From Candidatus Hydrogenedentota bacterium (GTDB taxonomy: Bacteria; Hydrogenedentota; Hydrogenedentia; Hydrogenedentales; CAITNO01): a stretch of 35,399 nucleotides of DNA. Positions 16,928 through 25,027 of the stretch are shown here, one piece after another. The notes beneath the pieces were generated by a model. It saw only the letters and a list, made by a program, of their open reading frames with translations, did no database searches and was not told where the DNA came from. The DNA lies in the NCBI GenBank assembly GCA_007124105.1, contig SLFT01000284.1:1-35399 (forward strand), given 5' to 3'. A program made the translations under genes and the position numbers. The first letter of the stretch is position 1, and each line of letters opens with the position of its first letter.

Positions 16928-17344
16928 ATGACGCTATTGGGTTGGAATTACAAAGCATGCATTTTTTTGTACAGTGTGGCGCTGTTTTATCTTTCCTCCG
17001 CGCCTGTTCCCGACGAGGTGAATCCCGGCATCCAAGGGCTGGATAAGGTTGTACATGCTGCCATGTACGGCATACTTACAGCCATTATCTCTATCGGCAT
17101 GTACCGCGGCGGCTATTACAAAGTCCGGTGGCAATGGTGGTTGTTGCCGCCGGCGCTTGCCTCGTTGTGCGGCGCAATGCTGGAACTGTATCAGGCATGG
17201 CTCCCGCATCGCAGTTACGATCCTTGGGATATGGTCGCCAACACGACAGGTTCCATGTTTATGCAACTGTGTATATGGCTGTTTGTTTCCCTGCTTCCCT
17301 TATCGCGCCTCGCTCCGTCAGCTGAGACAGGCCGTACCCCATAA
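16928..17344 (+). CDS. VanZ-like family membrane protein
   Basis: A 138-residue membrane protein from the chosen ATG. Helices lie at about 7-24, 40-62, 70-88 and 105-127. The family motifs are FYLSSAPVPD after TM1, LDKVVHAAMYGILTAII, and ELYQAWLPHRSYDPWDMVANTTGS, which carries the conserved E-x-Q-x6-R-x4-D-x2-N pattern of VanZ-like proteins. VanZ itself gives teicoplanin resistance by an unknown route; chromosomal relatives are widespread and mostly uncharacterised. The start is uncertain: a TTG at 16883 gives 15 more residues with no family resemblance, and the ATG has GGA only one base upstream. Confidence 0.85.
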   Translation: MTLLGWNYKACIFLYSVALFYLSSAPVPDEVNPGIQGLDKVVHAAMYGILTAIISIGMYRGGYYKVRWQWWLLPPALASLCGAMLELYQAWLPHRSYDPWDMVANTTGSMFMQLCIWLFVSLLPLSRLAPSAETGRTP

Positions 17345-17421
17345 TTATCGAAACTGTTCTCGGCGCTGCGTATCCGGCTGTAATTCCCCCACGTGTCCCC
17401 CATCCTCCCGGAGGAAAAAAT

Positions 17422-17496
17422 TGGAGGCGGCACCCGGATTCGAACCGGGGAATAAAGGCTTTGCAGGCCTCTGCCTTACCACTTGGCTATGCCGCC
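17422..17496 (-). tRNA. tRNA-Cys (anticodon GCA)
   Basis: On the minus strand the acceptor arm is GGCGGCA with TGCCGCC, the D arm GCC/GGC, the anticodon arm GAGGC-CTGCAAA-GCCTT with anticodon GCA (one G-U pair at its base), the T arm CCCGG-TTCGAAT-CCGGG. The discriminator is U, as tRNA-Cys requires, and CCA is encoded (17424-17422). A run of T follows the 3' end on the minus strand. The variable loop is short (about 5 bases). Confidence 0.95.
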
Positions 17497-17560
17497 TCTC
17501 GTGGGAGGCATTGTATGTTTCCAGGGCAATAAAAGTCAAATTGGGCATCAAGCGCCGGGC

Positions 17561-18640
17561 TTATGCGTTCAAAATCGGCTGAAGCATATCCCGGTTATCG
17601 TATATCCATCTGGCAAGGTCCTCGATGATGACTGCGGCGCTTTTTTCGGGTTGCCAATCACATGCTTCCGTCACACGCGCATTGTCGGTAATGTACAAGG
17701 GGATATCACCCTGTCTGTTTTCAGTATCCGCGCCGATGGGAATGACCGTGTTCGTTGCCTGGCAACAAAGTTCCGTGAGTTCTACCAGGGAAACGCTGTT
17801 TTCAGCACCGCCGCCCACATTGAAAACGCTGCCGCGCAGTTCGGCCATGGCAGCGGTCTGACGCAATACAAGCGCGAGCAGGTCATCCACATGCAACATG
17901 TCGCGTACCTGCTTACCCGTGCCTTGATATCCAATGTACGTCAGCGCGCCGCCGTAAACATGCCGCGCCGTCCACAGTGCGGCGATGCCCTGGTCCACGC
18001 GTCCCATCTGCCAGGGACCGGCAATGACGCCGCAGCGATTCACCACAATATCCAAATCGTACATGTCCACGTATTCAGCGATAAGCGTTTCTGCGGCATA
18101 TTTGGTGGCGCCATAGAGCGAGCGCGCGCCGTCCAAGGGGAAGTCCTCGGCAATGCCGGCCCTGGAGATGCCGGGGAGAGACTGTGTCGGCGCAATTTCA
18201 AATCGGCCTGGCGCCTCCTCGAGCGCGATCGAACGCAGTTTCTCAAGGGGATAAACACGGCTTGTGGACAAGAATATCATGGCCGCGTTGTTGCGACGCG
18301 CCAGTTCCAGACAATGAACAGCACCAACAAGGTTGCTGTCTATAACATAACGCGGCGACCCGCCATAGCCCGCGAGTACGGATGGTTCCGCGCTGCATTC
18401 GATGATAAGGTCGAGTCTATCGAGAACAGGCAAGTCCTCGGGCATACGCACATCGCCATGGACAAATTCAACGCCCCCGCGACGCAGACGTCCCAAGTTG
18501 AGGCCGCTGCCGCGTCGTTTGAGGTTGTCCAACGCAATAACACGGGTTTCGGGGCATGTTTCTTTGAGCCCCAAGGCCAGGCGCGCGCCGATAAATCCGG
18601 CGCCGCCGGTTACCAATACAGTATTCAGGGATGTAGCCAT
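17561..18640 (-). CDS. NAD-dependent epimerase/dehydratase, CDP-paratose 2-epimerase-like
   Basis: A 359-residue short-chain dehydrogenase/reductase. The Rossmann motif GGAGFIG is at 12-18, the ALDNLKRRGSGLNLGRL ribose-binding region follows, SAEPSVLAGYGGSPRYVIDSNL (83-103) is characteristic of the CDP-paratose 2-epimerase (RfbE/TyvB) subgroup, and the catalytic set is S125-T-S and Y176-x3-K180. It converts one nucleotide sugar to another for surface glycan synthesis, but the exact sugar is not known. The SD upstream is weak. No dedicated nucleotide-sugar genes flank it; the glycosyltransferases at 26-28 kb are 7 kb away. Confidence 0.88.
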   Translation of the reverse strand: MATSLNTVLVTGGAGFIGARLALGLKETCPETRVIALDNLKRRGSGLNLGRLRRGGVEFVHGDVRMPEDLPVLDRLDLIIECSAEPSVLAGYGGSPRYVIDSNLVGAVHCLELARRNNAAMIFLSTSRVYPLEKLRSIALEEAPGRFEIAPTQSLPGISRAGIAEDFPLDGARSLYGATKYAAETLIAEYVDMYDLDIVVNRCGVIAGPWQMGRVDQGIAALWTARHVYGGALTYIGYQGTGKQVRDMLHVDDLLALVLRQTAAMAELRGSVFNVGGGAENSVSLVELTELCCQATNTVIPIGADTENRQGDIPLYITDNARVTEACDWQPEKSAAVIIEDLARWIYDNRDMLQPILNA

Positions 18641-18755
18641 TGGTGTGCCCTATGTATTACGAACTACGCGCCCGACGCTGTCCGACAATGTCTTACAATC
18701 CGCCGATAATCTTAAATTTCAGGTAACTCTCTACCAATAGATATCGAAATTGGAC

Positions 18756-18787
18756 TGTGGGTTCCGCTTCGCTTCACCCACCCTACA
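18756..18787 (-). repeat. REP-like GTAGGGTGGG...CCCAC palindromic element
   Basis: Read on the minus strand: TGTAGGGTGGGTGAAGCGAA then GCGGAACCCACA. GTGGGT and ACCCAC form the stem (with a GAAGC/GCTTC core). Near-identical GTAGGGTGGGTTGAGCGAAGCGAAACCCAC sequences are scattered between genes in many unrelated bacteria as repetitive extragenic elements. Only one copy is seen here. Confidence 0.55.
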
Positions 18788-18879
18788 GAATCGAAAGTTT
18801 GATTTAAGACGACATCATGCGAGACGTTTACAATTTCAGAGTAGTCCAACGTGTACCAGGGATCGGAATATTTCTGTGT

Positions 18880-19650
18880 CTAGTTTTCCGATTCCGCGAG
18901 AATCGCGAATGACACCACAACCTCAGGAAGTATTTGCGCGCCTTCGTACATATCATAGCCAATATCCCAAAGCTGGCGGTCTATGGTAAATTCCGCCTGG
19001 GCGAAGACATCATCACCGCGCCGCTCAATAGTAGCGGGAAACTGTATGCCCTTGGTCTCGCCGCGCAATGTGAAGTTGCCTGTTACCAGATAACGCCCCT
19101 CTTCGTCGGCAGGCTCGATTTTTGTGCTGGCAAAACGCGCGGTCGAATGTTCTTCCACGTCAAAGAATGCGTTGCCGCGTAATACGCCGGTGAGAATGCT
19201 GTTCTGGGAGAAGATGGTGTTCATATCCACAATGACCTCGACATAGCTTTCGTTGGGGTCATCGTTAACCACAACCAGCGTACCGTTAAAGTTGGCGAAT
19301 CCGCCTTCCATCGAAATACGCTGACCAAGAATGGTTTTGTAGCCCACCCACATGATTTCAGATTCCATGTTGGGGGAAATGACGTATTCCTCGGTCACTT
19401 CCACAGGGGCTGGTTCAGGAACTACGTCCGGCGCTTCCTCGGGATCGCCGGCGGCCTCCACGGCGGCCGCGTCCACAGGCGGTTCAGGGCGAACCGGCCT
19501 GCGTTCTTCCTGCACTTCCACCACAGTAGCGCCTTCAGCGCGGTCAATGGCGGTGTTGCTGCCGCCGATGGTGTAACCCACAAAACCGCCGCCCACCACG
19601 CCAATGATGCCGCCTGCGATAAAAGCGATGATAATTTTGATATTGTTCAC
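18880..19650 (-). CDS. Membrane-anchored YceI-like domain protein
   Basis: A 256-residue protein beginning at a GTG with GGAGA 10 bases upstream, the same SD style as xylA; a longer GTG-started frame adds 25 polar residues and is not favoured. The N-terminal segment IKIIIAFIAGGIIGVVGGGFVGYTIGG (3-30) is a hydrophobic, Gly-rich anchor without a cleavage site. A Pro/Glu/Ala-rich linker (about 45-90) follows. The C-terminal 165 residues are a YceI lipocalin-like beta barrel: VGYKTILGQRISMEGGFANFNGTLVV, DMNTIFSQN, FDVEEHSTARFASTKIEP, GNFTLRGETKGIQFPATI, FTIDRQLWDIGYD. YceI proteins bind isoprenoid-type lipids. The anchor-linker architecture differs from the usual cleaved signal peptide, so it should face the periplasm while tethered. 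Confidence 0.88.
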   Translation of the reverse strand: MNNIKIIIAFIAGGIIGVVGGGFVGYTIGGSNTAIDRAEGATVVEVQEERRPVRPEPPVDAAAVEAAGDPEEAPDVVPEPAPVEVTEEYVISPNMESEIMWVGYKTILGQRISMEGGFANFNGTLVVVNDDPNESYVEVIVDMNTIFSQNSILTGVLRGNAFFDVEEHSTARFASTKIEPADEEGRYLVTGNFTLRGETKGIQFPATIERRGDDVFAQAEFTIDRQLWDIGYDMYEGAQILPEVVVSFAILAESEN

Positions 19651-19820
19651 GTCTGATTCGTCTCCATGTTCATGCGCCGCCGCGCGGGCGGTCGCCTTCG
19701 TTTGTCTCGTTTGGGCATGGCCCACAAGGTAGTTGTTACTGCACGACTGCTCTTTATGCTATCCAGCGAAACATCTTCTATCGCAACATTGGGCCAACAG
19801 GGCGCCACTATACCAACGAT

Positions 19821-19844
19821 TAAGAGCGGGGGTTGTTCACCCGC
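19821..19844 (-). terminator. Weak terminator-like hairpin after the Tat oxidoreductase
   Basis: On the minus strand GCGGGT...ACCCCCGC (19844-19826) with a short loop, followed by TCTTA. The T run is poor. It lies 9 bases past the stop of the Gfo/Idh/MocA gene. Confidence 0.3.
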
Positions 19845-19852
19845 GCGTCGCG

Positions 19853-21358
19853 CTATGTTGCCACGACACCATCGGCCGCATCCACTTCTTCATCCCACGT
19901 GTAGTAATCGTAGAAACTGGGTACGGGGAAATCGAACGTGTAGAGTTCCGGATCAATTTCGACAACCCGTCCTTCGTCGCGCGACTGCACAGCGGCAATG
20001 GCTGTGAGCGCCGTGGTGTACCCCACCATCTCGTTGTTAAGGGGTACGCCACCGTTTTTGATGCAATCGGCAAAGGCGCGGAACTGGTGTACATCCGGCG
20101 TCTCGAGGGCAACATCGGCCAGCAATTCGATGCCCTCACGCATTGCGTCAGTGCTCACCTGCAGCGTGGCGCCGCTGGTTGTGCGTTCGGCAAGCTCTTC
20201 CGCTGTCAGCTCCTCGTCCACTTCCTGAACAAGTATATCTTCCCCGAACAAGTAACATTGCTGCTCGGTCAGTTGAAGCGAACCTTTGTCGCCCTGGATA
20301 AGTTCCGAGGCGCCGCGCTTGGCGTTGGCAAGGATGCTCGAGTATACAAAGCGCACGGAATAGCCCCGGTTGATAAGATTGAGACGCTGATACTGACTGC
20401 GCGCGTCTATGGGCATGAACCCCGGATCGCCGGGATTGACATCGTATTCATAAGAGATTAGGATGTTGTCGTCTGTGGTGCGTCCGTCGCGCCAATAGTC
20501 AAGCCCGGCAAAGGTATGTACGCGGGCCGGCATACCTTTCATGAACCAGTTGGCGATGTCGGTCTGGTGGGTGGCCAGCTCGGTAAACAAGCCGTCCGAA
20601 CTCTCCTGGTAAATACGCCAGTTTAAGTGTTTTTCCAAATCGTCAATATACTTCTTCTCTTCTTCGTTTATCTCGTATTCCGCGGGCATCACACGACGCC
20701 AGAAGTGGTTACGATGCCACTGCGCGGTAATATGCGTAATGCGCCCGATCATGCCGTCGGCGTGGGCAAGGCCCATAGCCATATTGTATTTCGGGTTGTA
20801 GCGGCGCTGATGGCCCACCTGGACCCACCGGTCCAGTTCATGGCATTTCGCCAACATGCTGCGGCCTTCGTCCACCGAACGCACAAGCGTCTTTTCGCAG
20901 AAGACAAACTTGCCGGCGTTCAGGCAATCCATGGTGATCGCATAGTGCGTATCCAGGGGCGTGGAAATAACAACGGCATCGAGCTCTTCCTTCTCGAGCA
21001 TCTCTTTGTAGTCATAATAGGCATTGGGTTTGTATGCCGCCTGCGCCAGTTGACGCTCTTCGTCGGTCAATCGTCTACCGACTTCCAGTTCGATGCCCGC
21101 GTTCGACAGTTGCGCGTAGCGCACCGCCTCGCGCTGATGCGGCAGAAATACGTCGCACACGGCTGTAATAACAATATCGGGCGTACCTGTCATGCCATCG
21201 CGAATATGGAAGGTTCCCTGGCCGCCGGTGCCAATACACCCCACGCGCACTTTTTCGTTCTGCGCGTACGAGAAGGGCGAATATCCCGATGCAATGGCGA
21301 AGCCCGCCGTGGCGCCCGCCGCTTTCATGAAATTACGTCTGCTGATTCCTGTGCTCAT
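19853..21358 (-). CDS. Tat-exported Gfo/Idh/MocA-family oxidoreductase
   Basis: A 501-residue enzyme. The twin-arginine signal ISRRNFMKAAGATAGFAIA opens it (SRRNFMK at 6-12), so it is folded with its NAD(P) before export to the periplasm. Rossmann motif VGCIGTGGQGTFH, then DAVVISTPLDTHYAITMDCLNAGKFVFCEKTLVRS; the usual EKP is EKT here. VGHQRRYNPKY and the C-terminal GYTTALTAIAAV complete the fold. This large secreted subgroup is common in Planctomycetes and Hydrogenedentes-like genomes; members oxidise or reduce sugars or act as glycosidases by a redox step, and the substrate is unknown. The start has AGGAG five bases upstream. apbE ends two bases before it on the same strand, so the two are cotranscribed. 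Confidence 0.92.
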   Translation of the reverse strand: MSTGISRRNFMKAAGATAGFAIASGYSPFSYAQNEKVRVGCIGTGGQGTFHIRDGMTGTPDIVITAVCDVFLPHQREAVRYAQLSNAGIELEVGRRLTDEERQLAQAAYKPNAYYDYKEMLEKEELDAVVISTPLDTHYAITMDCLNAGKFVFCEKTLVRSVDEGRSMLAKCHELDRWVQVGHQRRYNPKYNMAMGLAHADGMIGRITHITAQWHRNHFWRRVMPAEYEINEEEKKYIDDLEKHLNWRIYQESSDGLFTELATHQTDIANWFMKGMPARVHTFAGLDYWRDGRTTDDNILISYEYDVNPGDPGFMPIDARSQYQRLNLINRGYSVRFVYSSILANAKRGASELIQGDKGSLQLTEQQCYLFGEDILVQEVDEELTAEELAERTTSGATLQVSTDAMREGIELLADVALETPDVHQFRAFADCIKNGGVPLNNEMVGYTTALTAIAAVQSRDEGRVVEIDPELYTFDFPVPSFYDYYTWDEEVDAADGVVAT

Positions 21359-21360
21359 GA

Positions 21361-22410
21361 CTACTCCTTGCTCCTGCTGTCCTGGTTCATGTTAATAAAA
21401 ATTGTCTCGGGTGCGTTCTCTGTCTCCACAACAAGTATGGCGCGCACTTCGGGATAAGACTTACAATAGTCTCGTGTGGCTTCCAACCCCATCACATAAA
21501 AAGCTGTGCTCAACACATCGCTCTCAAGCCCATTGGGCGTAATAGCGGTAGCGCTGAGTATCCCGGTCGTGGGCATGCCCGTCCGGGGATCCACAATATG
21601 ACCATATCGTTGACCGTCTATCTCAATGTAACGCTCTGTGCGCGATGAGGTGGACAAGGATTCATTGCGAATATCCACTGTCGCGATATACGCATCCTCC
21701 CCATTATTATACGGGGAACGGATGTCCACAGTCCAACCGGACTTGCCCGGCGGCGCGCCCACAGCGACAATAGTGCTCGTACCAACGTTAAGCCGCGCAG
21801 ATTCTACGCCGTGGTCGCGCAGGATGGCGGCCGCGCGGTCAAGGGCCAGCCCCTTGGCAATACCGCCAAAATCAATATGCATGCCGGGCCGCTTAAAAAT
21901 CACCGTCCGCGACGCGGGCTCAAAGGCTACATGCTCGATGCCAACGCGCGCCGTAGCTTCCCGCAGTTCATCTGGACTTGGATGGTTGCCGCTTCCGACA
22001 TAAAAGCCCCATAGTTTCATAATCGGCCCAATGGTCACATCGAAAGCGCCGCCGGTGCGCTCGGAATAGCGCCGCGCGGCAAGAAGCAGTTCCATAATAT
22101 CCGAGGGAACAGTTACGGGCCTTTCTGCCGCCTCACGATTCATCAGGGTGGTAAAGCTGTCCTGGCGGAACCGACTGATTCGCGCTTCCAATGCGTCCAT
22201 GGCGACAAACGCTTCGCGCGCGGCCTCGCGCAATACTTCTGATTCGGCGTCAGGCGCGCCAAACATAAGAATTTCGATTTCCGTGGCCATGGCGACATGG
22301 CGCATCACCACCGGCCCTTGCGCAAGCGCCGCACCAGCGCCGAAGCACAAGGTGATAAACGTAACGCACACCATCCATGCGATGCGCTTCTTGTATATTG
22401 TGTTAAACAC
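21361..22410 (-). CDS. apbE: FAD:protein FMN transferase (ApbE family)
   Basis: A 349-residue protein with a GTG start (CAGGA nine bases upstream) and a signal peptide (hydrophobic to about residue 30, AALA cleavage). ApbE attaches FMN from FAD to Thr/Ser of Na+-NQR/RNF-type or FMN-binding-domain proteins, or hydrolyses FAD, in the periplasm. Motifs seen: RFRQDSFTTLMNRE, GGAFDVTIGPIMKLWGF, DFGGIAKGLALDRA, LNVGTSTIVAVGAP, HIVDPRTGMPTTG and ESDVLSTAFYVMG (the last holds the Mg2+ ligands). No target (RnfG, NqrC or FMN_bind protein) is in the window. It is cotranscribed with the Tat oxidoreductase, which itself has no known flavinylation site. Confidence 0.92.
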   Translation of the reverse strand: MFNTIYKKRIAWMVCVTFITLCFGAGAALAQGPVVMRHVAMATEIEILMFGAPDAESEVLREAAREAFVAMDALEARISRFRQDSFTTLMNREAAERPVTVPSDIMELLLAARRYSERTGGAFDVTIGPIMKLWGFYVGSGNHPSPDELREATARVGIEHVAFEPASRTVIFKRPGMHIDFGGIAKGLALDRAAAILRDHGVESARLNVGTSTIVAVGAPPGKSGWTVDIRSPYNNGEDAYIATVDIRNESLSTSSRTERYIEIDGQRYGHIVDPRTGMPTTGILSATAITPNGLESDVLSTAFYVMGLEATRDYCKSYPEVRAILVVETENAPETIFINMNQDSRSKE

Positions 22411-22487
22411 TACTGGAAATCCTGAAAAGCGTTCTCAATCAAATAACGGTGGCGTCAGTGAAAAAGATGTCTCACTGTTGACGCGGG

Positions 22488-22496
22488 TGATACAAT
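22488..22496 (+). promoter_or_regulatory. Candidate extended -10 promoter for deoC
   Basis: TGA-TACAAT at 22488-22496 on the plus strand, an extended -10 (TG-n-TACAAT), with no good -35. It lies about 75 bases before the deoC start. Confidence 0.28.
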
Positions 22497-22571
22497 TGTC
22501 TGGAAACAGGGCCGCAATGGCGCCGCGTCGTTTCCTGATGCTTTTGACCTGACGAAGGAGGGTTTCGTTTC

Positions 22572-23264
22572 GTGAACCGTTCATCACTCGCCGGTATGAT
22601 AGACCATACGCTGCTGCGCGCTTTCGCCACGGAGGTTGAAATACGTCACCTATGTGAAAAGGCGCGATTGTACGGCTTTCGCGCCGTATCAATCAACCCG
22701 GTGTGGGTGTCCTTCTGCGCGAAATTATTGCGCGACAGCAAGGTGGGCATAGACGCCTGCGTCGCCTTTCCGCTGGGCGCCGCCACGGCACGCTTGAAGA
22801 TCGAAGAAGCGCGGGACGCTGTCCAGAACGGCGCCACCGAGATAGATATGGTCATTAACATCGGCGCGTTGAAATCAGGGTACGCTCAGTATGTGGAAAA
22901 GGAAATCAGCGCGGTAGTAAAAGCGGTAAAAGACTGTCCAGTCAAGGTTATTCTTGAAGCCAGCTACCTGAGCGACGAAGAAAAAACGGCGGTGTGCAAG
23001 ATGAGCGTACGCGCGGGCGCCGCCTATGTAAAGACATCCACGGGCTTCGGCAGCAGCGGCGCACGTGTACAAGATGTAAAGTTGATGAAAAGCGTGGTGG
23101 GCGATGCGCTGGGCATTAAGGCTGCCGGCGGTATACGCAGTTACGCGAGAGCCGTACAGTTCATCGAGGCAGGCGCAACCCGAATCGGCACCAGCGCCGG
23201 CGTCGCCATTCTCAAGGACGCGTCGGACGATGAAGAAGAGAAACAGGAGCACGCGCATAATTAG
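22572..23264 (+). CDS. deoC: Deoxyribose-phosphate aldolase
   Basis: A 230-residue TIM-barrel class I aldolase that splits 2-deoxyribose-5-phosphate to acetaldehyde and glyceraldehyde-3-phosphate in deoxynucleoside salvage. The start is a GTG with AAGGAGGG about nine bases upstream. MIDHTLL is the family opening, D92 (EIDMVIN) and K154 (YVKTSTGFG, the Schiff-base lysine) are the catalytic pair, and K183 (GIKAAGGIR) is the partner lysine. A charged C-terminal tail (DDEEEKQEHAHN) follows the fold. It is divergent from apbE. No deoA, deoB or deoD neighbours are present. Confidence 0.96.
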   Translation: MNRSSLAGMIDHTLLRAFATEVEIRHLCEKARLYGFRAVSINPVWVSFCAKLLRDSKVGIDACVAFPLGAATARLKIEEARDAVQNGATEIDMVINIGALKSGYAQYVEKEISAVVKAVKDCPVKVILEASYLSDEEKTAVCKMSVRAGAAYVKTSTGFGSSGARVQDVKLMKSVVGDALGIKAAGGIRSYARAVQFIEAGATRIGTSAGVAILKDASDDEEEKQEHAHN

Positions 23265-23498
23265 GACAATCGCGGGGTGCTGCGTTTCGCTGTTGTGTTG
23301 AAAAAAGCGCCGCTTTGAGCCGCCTGACTGGCTGCCGCCGCAGTGTCGAGCATCTCGGCATTGCCAACATGGACCGCGCCGCCATTATTGAAACGGACAG
23401 CTGGCGACAAGTAGACGCCCTTGACATTGTGAACTAACACGACAAATGGCAACTATACCGCTGTCCCGCAAGATATTTCCGATAACGCCCGGCACAAC

Positions 23499-24953
23499 TC
23501 ACCACAATGAAACATAGCGTTTGGGAAATGGCTGTTCCACAGCTTCGGCTTGTAGTGTGAACGGCGGCGGCGGTTGATAACGGCGCAACCACCAACAACG
23601 TGAAAAAAACGACGGCGTTTCCGGCTCAGGCGCGGCAAGCCCTTGTACTGATACGACAACCTTTCGGCGCGTGTACGTTTCAACAGCGATATCTACCGGT
23701 GGGATAACGGAAATGGGGAGCAACGATACAACCGGCTGCGGCGTACTGAATGGCGTTTGATATTTTACAGACTCTGAAAGCATCATGGGGGCGGTGCGAT
23801 AGTATTGGATATCGGGTACAAGCGCCAGGGCTTCTCCGGGATTCTCGCGTCTTGCCTCTGCAACAGCCTTCTGTACCCGAAGCGCCTCCTGGCCTGCATG
23901 ACGCCAGTGCAGGTTCACCCAAATCTGGCAACACATTGCCGCTATACATAGCAGCGTAGTCACGCGTACGACAGTGATGCGCCATTTACTGTTCTCCATA
24001 ACGGCCTGAAAGAATCCGGCGACAGCAATGGCCAGCAACGCCGCGGGCAACATTAACTGTCCCCCGCCGGCAAGTGTGACCGCATCCACGGTGAAACCGC
24101 CTTGACAAAGGCGAAACGCCGCCGCGCCAAGCAGCCCGAAAGTAAAGGCGGGTTTGTTTACCTTGCGAATCAGCCAGGCGCCCAGCAAAACCACAACGGC
24201 GCTAAGCCCATAGCCCGCCAACGGCAACTGCTGGAAGAATAATACCGTATCGGGCAACATGCCGATGGGATAAACCACAAAAAAAAGAGGCGCGAACATA
24301 CGCACTGGATGCAACGCCCCCGACATCGCCCACTGTCCGCTCATGAATAATGCAATTGTTCCAAAAATCGCAAGCGGCAGCCAACGACGCGTCTTTTCCT
24401 TGTAAACGCTGTATTCGAGGACAATAACCACGACGAACAGCATGATGTTGATCGGGCCGGTCAGTATTGCCGCAAGGTATACCAGCGCCGGCAACTGCAC
24501 CGCCCCGACCTTTGCCGACTGGCGGCAACGCACATAAACGTACAAGGTAAGCAGCGCCATGAATCCCGGCCACAGGTCGCGTACACCACTGATAGCAAGT
24601 ACAGCCTCCGTTTTCACCGGATTCGCCATGAATAATACCGCCGCCACCGAACCAAGCCACCAGGGGCCGCGCGTAAGATGACGCGTCAACACAAGGATCA
24701 GCGCCATGCACCCATACAGCAGCACGAGGTTTAGCAGCAGATACATCCATCCATAGCCGCCAAACAGGCGCGTTAACGAGGTAAAGAATAGAACGGCGTC
24801 CGGACGCGCCAGCGCGGCATAATCGCGGCCCAGCGGGGGAATGGCCAGGAACGCCGCATATACCATTGCAAGGTATAGCGCATCGGCCACAAACAACGGC
24901 GTTGCGCGCGAATGACGCACTGCTGGCGCGGTATGGTTTTCGGTTTCAATCAA
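23499..24953 (-). CDS. Multi-spanning membrane protein, GT-C/TMTC-like
   Basis: A 484-residue membrane protein with about 10 hydrophobic segments through residue 360, then a soluble tail rich in Pro, Val and Glu (about 370-484). It resembles the TMTC/PMT group of GT-C glycosyltransferases: FMANPVKTEAVLAISGVRDLWPGFMALL matches their H-P-x-x-x-E-A-V-x-W-I-x-G-R-x-D-L-L motif in the first loop, with the expected acidic and Arg-Asp residues. The TPR repeats of eukaryotic TMTC proteins are absent. GT-C enzymes use polyprenyl-phosphate sugars and face the periplasm. The start is TTG (complement of 24951-24953), with GGAG about 10 bases upstream; the next Met is inside TM1. It sits behind a Gfo/Idh/MocA gene and two GT4 genes, so a glycan-building role fits. 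The function is inferred from one motif. Confidence 0.7.
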   Translation of the reverse strand: MIETENHTAPAVRHSRATPLFVADALYLAMVYAAFLAIPPLGRDYAALARPDAVLFFTSLTRLFGGYGWMYLLLNLVLLYGCMALILVLTRHLTRGPWWLGSVAAVLFMANPVKTEAVLAISGVRDLWPGFMALLTLYVYVRCRQSAKVGAVQLPALVYLAAILTGPINIMLFVVVIVLEYSVYKEKTRRWLPLAIFGTIALFMSGQWAMSGALHPVRMFAPLFFVVYPIGMLPDTVLFFQQLPLAGYGLSAVVVLLGAWLIRKVNKPAFTFGLLGAAAFRLCQGGFTVDAVTLAGGGQLMLPAALLAIAVAGFFQAVMENSKWRITVVRVTTLLCIAAMCCQIWVNLHWRHAGQEALRVQKAVAEARRENPGEALALVPDIQYYRTAPMMLSESVKYQTPFSTPQPVVSLLPISVIPPVDIAVETYTRRKVVVSVQGLAAPEPETPSFFSRCWWLRRYQPPPPFTLQAEAVEQPFPKRYVSLW

Positions 24954-25027
24954 TACTCTTCAGCTCCGAGAGAAAAGAAGCGCTTGCGGGCTGACGCCAT
25001 CCGATACACAAGCCGTCCCAACAAATA

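Noticed and set aside
17422..17496. tRNA-Cys as an integration site
   Set aside because: No integrase, no direct repeat of the tRNA 3' end and no foreign-looking block beside it.
17049..17582. 177-codon plus-strand frame reading EAAPGFEPGNKGFAGLC
   Set aside because: This is the well-known false translation across an antisense tRNA-Cys; it also overlaps the VanZ-like gene.
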